Shown here: positions 44,548 to 54,005 of the stretch, piece after piece | How the letters are laid out: each line of letters starts with the position of its first letter | Position numbering within the stretch: position 1 is the stretch's first letter | NCBI RefSeq assembly: GCF_026988655.1 | Contig: NZ_JALSKT010000085.1 | Coordinates: forward strand, 16,603 to 80,602 | From: Sulfurimonas sp. | Lineage (GTDB): Bacteria; Campylobacterota; Campylobacteria; Campylobacterales; Sulfurimonadaceae | Direction of reading: 5' to 3' | DNA: 64,000 nucleotides | The notes under the pieces: model-generated | What the model saw: only the letters and a program-made list of their open reading frames with translations | Database searches by the model: none | What the model was told of the DNA's origin: nothing | Position numbers and translations under genes: made by a program

Positions 44548-47500
44548 ATGCAAGCATCTGAAATTAATCAAATATTAAATAACAAAGATAAACTTTTAAC
44601 GCAAGTTTATTTTGATTTACAGCGATTTTTTGAAACGAAGTACGGGCATGACACTGTTGTTTTTATGGAAATAGGCACATTTTATGAAGTTTATGAAGTA
44701 AATAATGAAGAACAACAGATAGGAAAAGCCAAAGAGATAGCAGAACTCTTAAACATTCAACTGACCAAAAAAAATAAAAAAATCATCGACAACTCTGAGA
44801 AAAATCCACTTTTAGCAGGTGTTCCTGCAGTTTCGTTTGAGCGTTATCTTAGCCGTCTTATTCAAGAGCAAAAATATACAGTTATTGTAGTGAGACAAAA
44901 AGGAAATCCTCCTAAAATTAGCCGTTATATCTCTCAAATAGTTTCACCCGGAACAAATTTTGATCATATAGTAGATAATGACGATAACTACATTGTCTCA
45001 CTCTTAGTTGATAAGTTTCGTGATATTTATACGGTTGGTTATTCAGCCATTGATGTCACGACTGGGAAAACTTGGCTTTATGAAACACATGGAACAAGTG
45101 AAGACCCCGCGTATGCTTTGGATGAAATATTTAATCTTTTAAATGTTTACAGAACGAGTGAAATCGTAGTGACATTTTTAGAAGGCATAGATGATCAACG
45201 TCATATTATGCAGTATCTTGAAATCCCTGAACATTATCACTACTCAGTCAATAACAAACGCGTGAGAGTTGACTTTCAAAATGAGCTTTTTAAAGAGGTG
45301 TATCAAATACAGTCTTTACTCTCCCCAATAGAGCATTTAGATCTTGAGCGCTCACCTATGATAACTGAGTCACTTGCGATATTGGTAAACTTTGTTATTG
45401 AGCATGATTATCACATCATACAAAAGATGGCAATGCCTCGTATCATAGATAATCGTCGTTTTATGTATCTTGGAAACAATGCCCTAGAGCAGATGGGTAT
45501 CATCTCAAAAGATAGAAAAGAGTTTACACTTTTAAAAATGATGGACAAAAGTTCTACGGCGATAGGAAGACGGCTTTTAAAAGAGAGACTGCTTAACCCC
45601 ATTATGGAGGTTGGCGAGCTTGAACGTCGATACAACCTTATAGAGAGAGTTTCGTCTCATGTGCGTTATCTTGATGAGATGATGCGTGGTGTGTATGACC
45701 TTGAGAGATTAGCAAGAAGACTCAATCTAGGAAGATTGCATCCATTTGAGATGAACCATGTTTATGACTCTATGTTGAGTGTTAAAGAGTTGATGCAGTA
45801 TGTTAAAAAGTATAAGATTCAAAAAACACCTTTTCATGAGAGTGAAGTTGAAGAATTTTTGCGAGACATTGCAAAAACAATAGACTTGGATGTCTCTCGA
45901 AGATTTACAAACGCAACAGTAGATGAAAACTTTTTGATGAGTGGCGTTGATGAAGCCATAGATACTTTAGTAGAAGAAAATAGTGTTATGTTAGTTGCTT
46001 TTGAAGATATCATCGCTAAGATTAATGCGATGCTTCAGAGTGTAAACGCAGGAAGTGCCAACAAAGTTGTCACACTTGGACTTTTAGAAAAAGAGGGTTA
46101 TTACATATCTATAACCAAAAATAGATACGCACTTATAGAGAGTGAATTTAAAAAGAGTGAAGAGTTTGCTGCGTTTAATGTAAAAAAACTAACAAACAAT
46201 GTCAAAATAACCTCTGCTTTTACTGACACACTCTCTGACAATATTATGAAAAACAGACGTAAAATAGTCTCTTTAGTAAAAGAGCGATACATCAAACTCC
46301 AAGCTGTGTATGAACGCCGTTATTCTCTTCTTTTTGATAGAGTCATTAACTATGTAGCAGATTTAGATGTGGGAGTGAGCTCTTCAAAAGTAGCACAAGC
46401 GTACAAACACTCACGTCCGATGGTAGTCGAAGTCAATGAAGATGAAAATTTTATGCAGATCATGCAGCTACGTCATCCACTCATAGAAGTACAAGAAAGA
46501 GGTGGACTCTATGTACCAAATGATATAGTTATGGGCAATCGTGACTATATGGACTTACCACATCCTAAAACTGTTATGCTTGATGTTGGGGTACATGATG
46601 GGCATGAGATAAATGGCGTACTTTTGTATGGTATCAACTCAAGTGGTAAATCTTCTTTGATGAAAAGTATCGGCATAGCTACCTTGATGGCGCAGTCTGG
46701 ATTTTTTGTCAGTGCTGCTGTTATGAAGTTTAGCATTTTTGATTCGCTTTTTACTCGGATAGTTTCAAAAGACAATCTGGCTAAAGGACTTTCAACCTTT
46801 GCGGTTGAAATGCTTGAACTCAAAAATATCTTCAACCGCTCAACTGTGCGTTCATTAGTTCTTGGTGATGAGATAAGTCACGGAACAGAGACACTCTCTG
46901 GTGTAGCCATAGTCGCTTCAGCTATACAAAAACTTGCCGACACTCGTTGTCTGTTTTTGTTTGCAACGCATCTGCATCAACTCTCCTCAATGCAAGAGAT
47001 AAGCGTACTTGATAATGTTGTAAATTTGCATCTAAGTGTTGAGTATGATGAAGAGAGTGATAAATTGATTTTTAACCGTGTCCTACAATCTGGAAGTGGA
47101 AGTAGTATATATGGGCTTGAGTTCGCAAAATCATTGCATATGGACAGTGAGTTTTTAGATAATGCAAACGCAATAAGAAAACGTCTTGCTAATGACTATG
47201 ATGAACTTGAACTTTTAGTGAAAAAGAAAAAGTCTAAATACAACAAAGATTTGTATGTGACGAAGTGTATTATCTGTGGTGCTGTAGCCGAAGATGTGCA
47301 TCATATATCACAAAAATCTTTGGCAGATAGTGCAGGGTTTATTGGGCATTTTCATAAAGACAACAAACATAACCTCGTTCCTTTATGTAAAGAACATCAT
47401 CATCAAATCCATGATGGAAAACTCCAAGTCAATGGTTTTATTATGACAAGTAAAGGACTTGAGTTGCAGTTTGAAGAGCAGATGCGTAAGCCCGAAGCAA

Positions 47501-47592
47501 AAAAAGTGCTAGAGCCGGAGATAAATGAAAATATAGAAGTGAAAAAAGTTGAAGAAGATGAGCCAAAAGGGTTTGTTTTAGATGATTGGTAA
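44548..47592 (+). CDS. MutS7-type MutS with C-terminal HNH endonuclease domain
   Basis: 1014 residues. MutS domain I with the mismatch-reading Phe-x-Glu context (MEIGTFYEVYE near 40-50), connector and lever domains, ATPase Walker A LLYGINSSGKSS near 692, Walker B LVLGDEISHGTET near 770. An HNH nuclease domain is attached at about 905-965: CIICG, HHISQ and NLVPLCKEHHHQIH. MutS7 proteins with HNH are known from epsilonproteobacteria and as mtMutS of octocoral mitochondria; a plant relative (MSH1) carries GIY-YIG instead. The fusion joins mismatch recognition and cutting, plausible for Campylobacterota, which often lack MutL. Octamers at 46044 and 46169. Confidence 0.9.
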   Translation: MQASEINQILNNKDKLLTQVYFDLQRFFETKYGHDTVVFMEIGTFYEVYEVNNEEQQIGKAKEIAELLNIQLTKKNKKIIDNSEKNPLLAGVPAVSFERYLSRLIQEQKYTVIVVRQKGNPPKISRYISQIVSPGTNFDHIVDNDDNYIVSLLVDKFRDIYTVGYSAIDVTTGKTWLYETHGTSEDPAYALDEIFNLLNVYRTSEIVVTFLEGIDDQRHIMQYLEIPEHYHYSVNNKRVRVDFQNELFKEVYQIQSLLSPIEHLDLERSPMITESLAILVNFVIEHDYHIIQKMAMPRIIDNRRFMYLGNNALEQMGIISKDRKEFTLLKMMDKSSTAIGRRLLKERLLNPIMEVGELERRYNLIERVSSHVRYLDEMMRGVYDLERLARRLNLGRLHPFEMNHVYDSMLSVKELMQYVKKYKIQKTPFHESEVEEFLRDIAKTIDLDVSRRFTNATVDENFLMSGVDEAIDTLVEENSVMLVAFEDIIAKINAMLQSVNAGSANKVVTLGLLEKEGYYISITKNRYALIESEFKKSEEFAAFNVKKLTNNVKITSAFTDTLSDNIMKNRRKIVSLVKERYIKLQAVYERRYSLLFDRVINYVADLDVGVSSSKVAQAYKHSRPMVVEVNEDENFMQIMQLRHPLIEVQERGGLYVPNDIVMGNRDYMDLPHPKTVMLDVGVHDGHEINGVLLYGINSSGKSSLMKSIGIATLMAQSGFFVSAAVMKFSIFDSLFTRIVSKDNLAKGLSTFAVEMLELKNIFNRSTVRSLVLGDEISHGTETLSGVAIVASAIQKLADTRCLFLFATHLHQLSSMQEISVLDNVVNLHLSVEYDEESDKLIFNRVLQSGSGSSIYGLEFAKSLHMDSEFLDNANAIRKRLANDYDELELLVKKKKSKYNKDLYVTKCIICGAVAEDVHHISQKSLADSAGFIGHFHKDNKHNLVPLCKEHHHQIHDGKLQVNGFIMTSKGLELQFEEQMRKPEAKKVLEPEINENIEVKKVEEDEPKGFVLDDW

Positions 47593-47657
47593 AAATGCTT
47601 TTTAAAGATACGGGAAATGTTATGAAATTATTGGAATATTTATGATAAAATTATTCT

Positions 47658-48572
47658 ATGTATAAAATAATAATTCTTTTTCTTTATAGTATTTTTATAA
47701 TTGCAAATGAACCTATCACACCATTGCGAGAGAGTGTAAAAGTCAATCAGGCAAAAGCAAAACTTGGTCAAGCACTCTTTTTTGACCCTCTGTTATCGCA
47801 TGATGGCACTATCAGCTGTGCAAGCTGTCATGACTTACAAAACGGTGGGGATGATGGACTGAAAGTTTCGTTTGGTATACAAGGACAACAAGGTTCACTC
47901 AATGCTCCCACTGTCTATAATGCCGTTTTTAATTTTCGCCAGTTCTGGGATGGTCGAGCAAAAGACTTAAAAGAACAAGCTGCTGGACCTATAGAAAATC
48001 CTGTTGAGATGGGTGCTACCTTTGAAGAGGTTATACAAAAACTCAAAAAAAGCAAATATAAAAAACTTTTTGCTAGCATCTATGATGATGGCATTACAAA
48101 AGAGACTATTACAGATGCCATAGCCGAGTATGAAAAGACACTCGTAACACCAAACTCCCGTTTTGACAAATATCTCAAAGGGGATAAAAATGCACTCACA
48201 GAAAATGAAAAAGAGGGTTATGAACTTTTTAAGTCAAAAGGGTGTGTCAGTTGCCATCATGGAGAAAATATTGGCGGTAATTTTTACAACAAATTTGGTA
48301 TTTTTAATGAATCAAACTCAGGATGGCTCGGAAGGTATAATGTAACACACAAAGAGCGTGACAAATACTTTTTTAAAGTTCCCTCCCTTCGCAATATTGC
48401 AAGAACAGCACCTTACTTTCATGATGGGCGTACCAATGATTTACAAGAAGCGGTAGAGATTATGTCACAGTATCAACTCGGTCGCCATATTACAAAAGAA
48501 GAGATTGCAAAAATAACTGCTTTTTTACAATCTCTCAACGGTGAACTTCCTAAAAATATCGAGCCACAATGA
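47658..48572 (+). CDS. Di-haem cytochrome c peroxidase
   Basis: 304 residues. A signal peptide (about 1-16) and two c-type haem motifs, CASCH near residue 54 and CVSCH near 196, at the spacing of bacterial CcpA/MauG proteins. LGQALFFDPLLSHDGTISC and FKVPSLRNIARTAPYFHDG are family signatures. It reduces hydrogen peroxide in the periplasm. It overlaps the following sensor/GGDEF gene by four bases, which suggests a linked redox signal. The flanking 47-53 kb lacks octamers. Confidence 0.92.
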   Translation: MYKIIILFLYSIFIIANEPITPLRESVKVNQAKAKLGQALFFDPLLSHDGTISCASCHDLQNGGDDGLKVSFGIQGQQGSLNAPTVYNAVFNFRQFWDGRAKDLKEQAAGPIENPVEMGATFEEVIQKLKKSKYKKLFASIYDDGITKETITDAIAEYEKTLVTPNSRFDKYLKGDKNALTENEKEGYELFKSKGCVSCHHGENIGGNFYNKFGIFNESNSGWLGRYNVTHKERDKYFFKVPSLRNIARTAPYFHDGRTNDLQEAVEIMSQYQLGRHITKEEIAKITAFLQSLNGELPKNIEPQ

Positions 48573-51414
48573 TAAAGAGATTCAAACACGCAGATAGGAC
48601 AACATTGATACTCTTTATTTTTATCATTTTTATCTTCATTATGTTTGCTAATGCTTATAAAATTAAAGAAAATATGAGCCACTATTCCGCACAAAACAAT
48701 AAAATAACCACGCTACAACTCATAGACAAAGAACTCTACGATTTTACATTTACTATAAACAGATTCACGAACTATGACAAAATTGAATACGAAGAAGAGA
48801 AATTTGCAAACATTTTAAAAAGCCTGCGTCCTCATATACAAAAACATACACAACATATTATCACTCTTGTAGAAAACATTACAACAAACTTTCAAAAAAA
48901 AGTGGATGACCTGGAGTTCTTCAAAGCCCAAAATGCTGCGCTTATCAACAGTTCGCATTTTCTTTTTGATCTGCATACAACAATTTCCAATGCACCCGAT
49001 ATATCGTTGCAGGCAAAAAACATAAGTAACGAAACCTTTTTTTATATCCTACGGTATGCTTCAAGTGACTATATTGATAAAGATACTGTAGAAATGAAAC
49101 TCAATAAACTCAAAAAAATTGCCAATAAAGAAAAAAATCAATATCTCTTTACTTTTTACAGACATGCAAAGGTAATGCTGCAAACACTACAGTCACTCAA
49201 AGAAGTAGCACAAGAAATACGAACAAATCCACTCTATAAACAACTAGAAGCACTCAAACACCATATAACAGCTGAGTATGAAATGGACCTGCAACACCAA
49301 ACATGGCTTATGCTTATATTTTTCTTTGTTACTATTTCTATTTTATTTTTGCTTATTTTTTCACACCTACAATCTAACAAAACAAAAAAAGAGCTTTTAG
49401 CATTTAAGTATGCAATAGAACACAGTGATAATATCGTTGTCATTACAGATGCCAAACGAGATATTATTTATGTCAATGAAACATTTGAAAAAGCAACCAA
49501 ATACAAGGCAGAAGAAGTATTGGGACAAAATCCCAGAATATTAAAATCAGACATGCAGGACCCCATTTTAACAATGAACTCAATACTAAACTCGAAAAAG
49601 GAGAAAAATGGGAGGGACAGTTTGTAAACAAACGCAAAGACGGCTCACTTTTGTATGAAAAAGCCTCTATCGTTCCAGTTTTTCTACAAGGAAAACTTGT
49701 CAATTATATTGCACTCAAACTTGACATCACAGAATACATAGAAAAGAACAAACAGCTCGCACAAGCGGCTAGTGTTTTTGAAAATACAGAAGAAGCCATC
49801 ATTATAACAGATGCACAAGGAAAGCTTATCTCTATAAACAGTGCTTTTACTACCATATACGGATACAGCTTGCATGAGGTAAAAGGTAAAAGTCTTGAGT
49901 TTTTACATTCAGGCATACAGGATAAAAGTTTTTACAAAAATCTTTGGAATCAACTTGTAGAACATGGTATATGGAAAGGGAAGCTTATAAACAAAACAAA
50001 AGATGGAGAGCTCATTCCTCTTTGGTCCACAATTAAAAAAATCACAAACTCCAAAGGCGATGTTGTTAACTATACTGCGGTGCAGACTGACCTTAGGGAG
50101 ATAGAGACTTCACAGGCCAAAGCTGATTATCTTGCTTATCATGACTCACTTACAGGACTCGCCAACCGTATCAACTTTGAAGAGTATTTACAACATGCCC
50201 TCGTCATAAGCAAACGGGAAAAAGCTATCTTGGCTGTCCTCTTTATAGACCTTGATAGGTTTAAAGTCATCAACGATACTCTTGGGCACGACATAGGAGA
50301 TGAAGTCTTAAAGATTGTCGCATCAAGACTGCAAAACACCCTTCGTGAGAGTGACTTTATCTCCCGTTGGGGTGGTGATGAGTTTGTTGTTATCTTAGAA
50401 AATCTTGCATCTTCTGATGATGCAGCAGTAGCAGCTTTAAAAATTATACAGAATCTTCAAAAGCCTTTATATATAAACAAACATACCCTTCTCACTACGG
50501 CAAGTATCGGTATAGCACTCTATCCGCAAAATGGAGAGGATTCACAAACACTTATAAAACACGCAGATAGTGCCATGTACCTTGCAAAAGAGAGTGGTAA
50601 GAACAACTTTCGTTTCTATACAAAAGAACTCTCGCAAAATATTCGCCACAAACTCAACATAGATATGGCGCTTCGTAATGCTTTGAAAAACAATGAATTT
50701 ACTATGCTTTTTCAACCACAGTATCTCCTTACTACGAAAAAAATCTACTCTGCTGAAGCACTCATTCGATGGCATAGCCCTCTACTTGGTACAGTTCCTC
50801 CTGACAAATTTATTCCTATCGCTGAAGAAAATGGGGTAATAACAGAACTTGGATATTTCGTCTTTGAAGAATCATGTAAAGCACTCAAGCAGATACAGCA
50901 AGCTGATATATTCATGCAACATATTGCCGTTAATGTCTCTAGTTTACAGTTTAAAGAAGCCAATCTTTTAAAGAATTTTTTAGATATTGCAAACAAACAT
51001 AATGTAAAACCATCAGAGATTGAGATTGAGATTACTGAACGCTTTATTATGGAACATACGCAAGCAAATATGAATATATTGCACAGCTTCAGAGATCATG
51101 GATTTAAAATTTCTATTGATGATTTTGGTACAGGCTATTCTTCTATGTCTTATCTCAAACAGCTCCCGGCTGATACCATTAAAATAGACAAATCTTTTGT
51201 AGATGATATAGTACAGGGAAGCTCTGACAATGTCATCATTGAAGCTATTATCGCGCTTTCAAAAACACTTGGCTATATGATCGTTGCGGAGGGGATTGAA
51301 ACACAAAAACAAGAGGAGTTCCTTACGCAAGCCAACTGTGATCTTGGTCAAGGCTATCTTTTTTCACGACCGGTTACATGTAAAGAGATTATTGAAAAAT
51401 TTAGTAAGGGGTAA
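48569..51414 (+). pseudogene. PAS-PAS-GGDEF-EAL cyclic-di-GMP protein split by a one-base frameshift
   Basis: Two plus-strand frames together make one protein of about 948 residues. The first (48569-49627) has two membrane helices (about 14-30 and 250-270) around a periplasmic helical sensor, then half a PAS domain ending at a premature stop. The second frame resumes that PAS domain without a gap (WEGQFVNKRKDGSLLYEKAS), adds a second PAS, an intact GGDEF domain (SRWGGDEFVV) and an EAL domain (SAEALIRW). The switch falls at 49561-49569, at a CCCC and a TTTT run, and equals loss of one base. It may be a sequencing error, phase variation or decay. The C-terminal part could still start internally at 49651. 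It would make and/or degrade c-di-GMP. Confidence 0.85.
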
Positions 51415-51490
51415 GAGAGATTCAAGCCCGCATGGATGTTGAAGTTATAGAAGAATTATTTGAGGTAATCTTGCTGTTATAAAAAAAAGA

Positions 51491-51496
51491 TATAAT
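51491..51496 (+). promoter_or_regulatory. -10 box of the beta-helix protein gene
   Basis: TATAAT 31 bases before ATG 51527, in the 112-base gap after the GGDEF-EAL gene. Confidence 0.4.
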
Positions 51497-51526
51497 CGAA
51501 AATATTTTAGAAAAGTGAGTAGATTA

Positions 51527-52792
51527 ATGTTGAAAAAAATTATAGTTTTTGTTGCTCTTGTAGCTACTTCCTTTGTGCAAGCAAAGACAATTAAAAACTG
51601 TGAGCCAGCTATAGTAGATGTTAGACTGCCAAATGTAATAGATTCTAATATGACACTATCTGCTTCAAAGGTTTATGGGATAGATCGAAAAGTGATTGTA
51701 AATAATGGTGCAACTTTGACAATTGAGCCTGGAACGACACTTGCAGGATGTAGTCTTTACTCTTTTTTAGCTATTGCAAATGATGCAAAAATTATAGCAA
51801 AGGGAACAAAACATAAGCCAATAATATTTACATCGCAGCTTGATTTACTTGGTTTTTCTTCTCCTCGTAATAGTTTAGGAGAGTGGGGTGGTCTTGTTAT
51901 CGCTGGGAGAGCATATACGCATTATAAAGAAAATAAGTACGAGGCAGATGAGAGCATTACATTTGGTAGTCAATCGCATGAGTATGATGAAGACTCTTCT
52001 GGTATTTTAGAGTATGTTGTTATAAAATATACAGGTTATGAAGTAAAAAAAGATAAAGAACTCAATGGTCTCTCTTTAGCTGGTGTTGGAAGTGGAACTG
52101 TTATAAAAAATATTGCTATTATTGGTGGTGCTGATGATGGTATAGAAATATGGGGTGGTAGCGTTAATATAGATGGATTGTATGTTTATAATGCTAAAGA
52201 TGACTCTGTGGATGTTGATTTAGGGTATAGAGGGGAGATAAAAAATGTTTTAGTGGTACAAAACAAAGTATCAAAGACCAATAATCATGACTCATCAGCA
52301 ATGGAGTTTGGTAATGATGAAAACCTTATAAAAACTGGTGAAAAAACTGCTACACTCCCAACAATTAAAAATCTTACCGCATACATTAAAGGCGGAGGCA
52401 TATATAATAAATATGATGCTGGTTTTCGTTTAAAGAATGTGAAAATCTTGAGTGAGAAAAAAGAGAACTGCGAGATGGTTCATTTTAGAGGAAAAGATTC
52501 GTACACAACAGGAGCAAAGTTTCTTGATGGAGATCTTTGTCTTTATGATAAAGCAAAACCTCTTAAGATAAAAGAGTTATTTTCTAAGAAAAATTCTAAA
52601 ACACCAAAAAAATCTTATACTGCATATGACTTTTTTATTAAAAATAATTTAGTGAAAGGTAATGGCAAAATCATTTCATGTAAAGATCAGTATAAGGGAG
52701 TAAACGAAAAAGTTGTTTGGAAAGGAAAAAGAGGTTCAAATGAACCTCTCGCTCAATCTATGAAGCCAGAGCTTTTTTCACAGCATCGCTGA
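51527..52792 (+). CDS. Exported right-handed beta-helix protein, function unknown
   Basis: 421 residues from ATG 51527; a GTG at 51515 is also open. Signal peptide MLKKIIVFVALVATSFVQA. The rest is rich in short strand-turn units such as GATLTIEPGTTLAGC, GEWGGLVIAGRA and GGADDGIEIWGGSVNIDGLYV (given in parts), typical of a parallel beta-helix, with a few Cys residues that could form disulfides. Similar folds occur in surface and polysaccharide-acting proteins. No catalytic motif is recognised. Its last 35 bases overlap the convergent yqeY gene and contain that gene's terminator, so the native C-terminus could be longer than once was. Confidence 0.7.
   Translation: MLKKIIVFVALVATSFVQAKTIKNCEPAIVDVRLPNVIDSNMTLSASKVYGIDRKVIVNNGATLTIEPGTTLAGCSLYSFLAIANDAKIIAKGTKHKPIIFTSQLDLLGFSSPRNSLGEWGGLVIAGRAYTHYKENKYEADESITFGSQSHEYDEDSSGILEYVVIKYTGYEVKKDKELNGLSLAGVGSGTVIKNIAIIGGADDGIEIWGGSVNIDGLYVYNAKDDSVDVDLGYRGEIKNVLVVQNKVSKTNNHDSSAMEFGNDENLIKTGEKTATLPTIKNLTAYIKGGGIYNKYDAGFRLKNVKILSEKKENCEMVHFRGKDSYTTGAKFLDGDLCLYDKAKPLKIKELFSKKNSKTPKKSYTAYDFFIKNNLVKGNGKIISCKDQYKGVNEKVVWKGKRGSNEPLAQSMKPELFSQHR
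52725..52749 (-). terminator. Rho-independent terminator of yqeY, inside the beta-helix gene
   Basis: On the minus strand AGAGGTTC pairs with GAACCTCT over a four-base loop (52749-52730), followed by a U-run from the five A's at 52725-52729. It lies nine bases beyond the yqeY stop, within the 3' coding end of the convergent gene. Confidence 0.75.
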
Positions 52793-53204
52793 TGCGTTTT
52801 CCATCAGCTTTTCCAGCTAAGGCTTTGCTTGCCATACCCATAACTTTTCCCATCTCTTTCATAGATGTTGCACCTGATTTTTCTACGAGTGCTTTTACTT
52901 CATTTGTTAGCTCTTCATCACTGAGTTGTTTTGGAAGATATGTTTCATAGTAAGATATCTCGTCAAGTTCAATTTGCATCAAGTCCTCACGATTTGCTTC
53001 TTTATATTGCGAAGCTGCATCATTTCTACGTTTGACTTGCGTTTGAATAATTTTGATGACATCTTCATCTGTGAGTTCTTTTCTTTCATCCACCTCTATT
53101 TGTTTAAAAGCACTTGTAAGTAAACGCAGTGCATCTCTTTTTTTAGTATCTTTGGCTTTCATAGCCTCTTTTACATCTTGATTGATTGTTTCTCTTAATG
53201 TCAT
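52758..53204 (-). CDS. yqeY: GatB/YqeY domain protein
   Basis: 148 residues, full length for YqeY. DVKEAMKAKDTKKRDALRLL at the start, VKRRNDAASQYKEANREDL near 60 and GKVMGMASKALAGKADGKRI (in part) at the C-terminus match the family, which shares the tail domain of the GatB amidotransferase subunit. It may assist tRNA-dependent amidation, though stand-alone YqeY function is not settled. Terminator at its 3' end. Octamer at 53122. Confidence 0.9.
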   Translation of the reverse strand: MTLRETINQDVKEAMKAKDTKKRDALRLLTSAFKQIEVDERKELTDEDVIKIIQTQVKRRNDAASQYKEANREDLMQIELDEISYYETYLPKQLSDEELTNEVKALVEKSGATSMKEMGKVMGMASKALAGKADGKRISDAVKKALAS

Positions 53205-53222
53205 TTTGGATATCCTTATTAA

Positions 53223-53238
53223 TGGAACTAAATTTGCT
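53223..53238 (+). promoter_or_regulatory. Sigma-54 (RpoN) promoter of flgH
   Basis: TGGAACTAAATTTGCT keeps the -24 GG and -12 GC spacing and differs from the TGGCAC-N5-TTGCW consensus at one position. It ends 32 bases before the flgH start, as expected for an RpoN-class hook/basal-body gene in Campylobacterota. Confidence 0.75.
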
Positions 53239-53270
53239 AGAATTATAACGAAATAAGCATATACTATGGA

Positions 53271-54005
53271 ATGAAATTAATGAAAAAAAACTTTACTTTA
53301 CTTTTACTACTTTTAGCGACAAGCTTTCTCTTGAGTGCTTGTACAGCAAAACTGACAGATCCTGAGATAAATTTCGAGCCACCTGTTTATGTAGAACAGA
53401 TGCCTGCAAGAGAGAATAAGAAAGATTTTATTTCAACTGGTAGTCTCTTTGGACAAGGAGAAAACCCTCTTTTTTCAGATCATAAAGCGATGCATGTAAA
53501 TGACATTGTTACAGTAGTGATCTCTGAAGCTGCCAAAAGTTCAAGTGTTGGCGCAAAGCAGCTTGCAACTACAGACTCTACAAATTTGGGTGGTGGACTT
53601 TTTTCCAATACAGGAACAGCAAACTCAGGTATGCAAGCTAAAATAGCAGGGCTTAATGGTTATACTAATGTAGGTTTTACTTCAAACACTACAAATACTT
53701 TTCAAGGCAATGGAAGCGCTACAAAAGATGCGAGTTTTACGACAACTGTTTCGGCTCGTATTGTTAAGGTTTTAAGTAATGGAAACTATTTTATCTCAGG
53801 AAAAAGAGAGATACTCATAGATGATCAAAAGCAGATAGTACAAATCAGTGGTGTTATTCGTCCGTATGACATCGACCAGTACAACAAAATCAACTCAGCA
53901 CAAATGAGTGATGCAAAAATATTATATAAAACTGAGGGAGATGTAGATCGTGCAACAGAACAAGGATGGGGAACGAAAATTATACAGGCTGTTTGGCCTT
54001 TCTAG
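53271..54005 (+). CDS. flgH: Flagellar L-ring lipoprotein FlgH
   Basis: 244 residues. Lipoprotein signal with lipobox LSAC (Cys24). SLFSD-like FGQGENPLFSDHKAMHVNDIVTV (in part) near 62-85 and KVLSNGNYFISGKREILIDD near 165 are FlgH signatures. It forms the outer-membrane L ring of the basal body. An ATG three codons in (53280) is an alternative start. It is the only flagellar gene in the window, with its own RpoN-type promoter, and overlaps the transglutaminase-like gene by 56 bases. Confidence 0.93.
   Translation: MKLMKKNFTLLLLLLATSFLLSACTAKLTDPEINFEPPVYVEQMPARENKKDFISTGSLFGQGENPLFSDHKAMHVNDIVTVVISEAAKSSSVGAKQLATTDSTNLGGGLFSNTGTANSGMQAKIAGLNGYTNVGFTSNTTNTFQGNGSATKDASFTTTVSARIVKVLSNGNYFISGKREILIDDQKQIVQISGVIRPYDIDQYNKINSAQMSDAKILYKTEGDVDRATEQGWGTKIIQAVWPF

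Noticed and set aside
49651..51414. Independent soluble PAS-GGDEF-EAL gene
   Set aside because: Its first PAS domain is completed only by the preceding frame, and the frame stays open upstream of 49651 up to the switch point.
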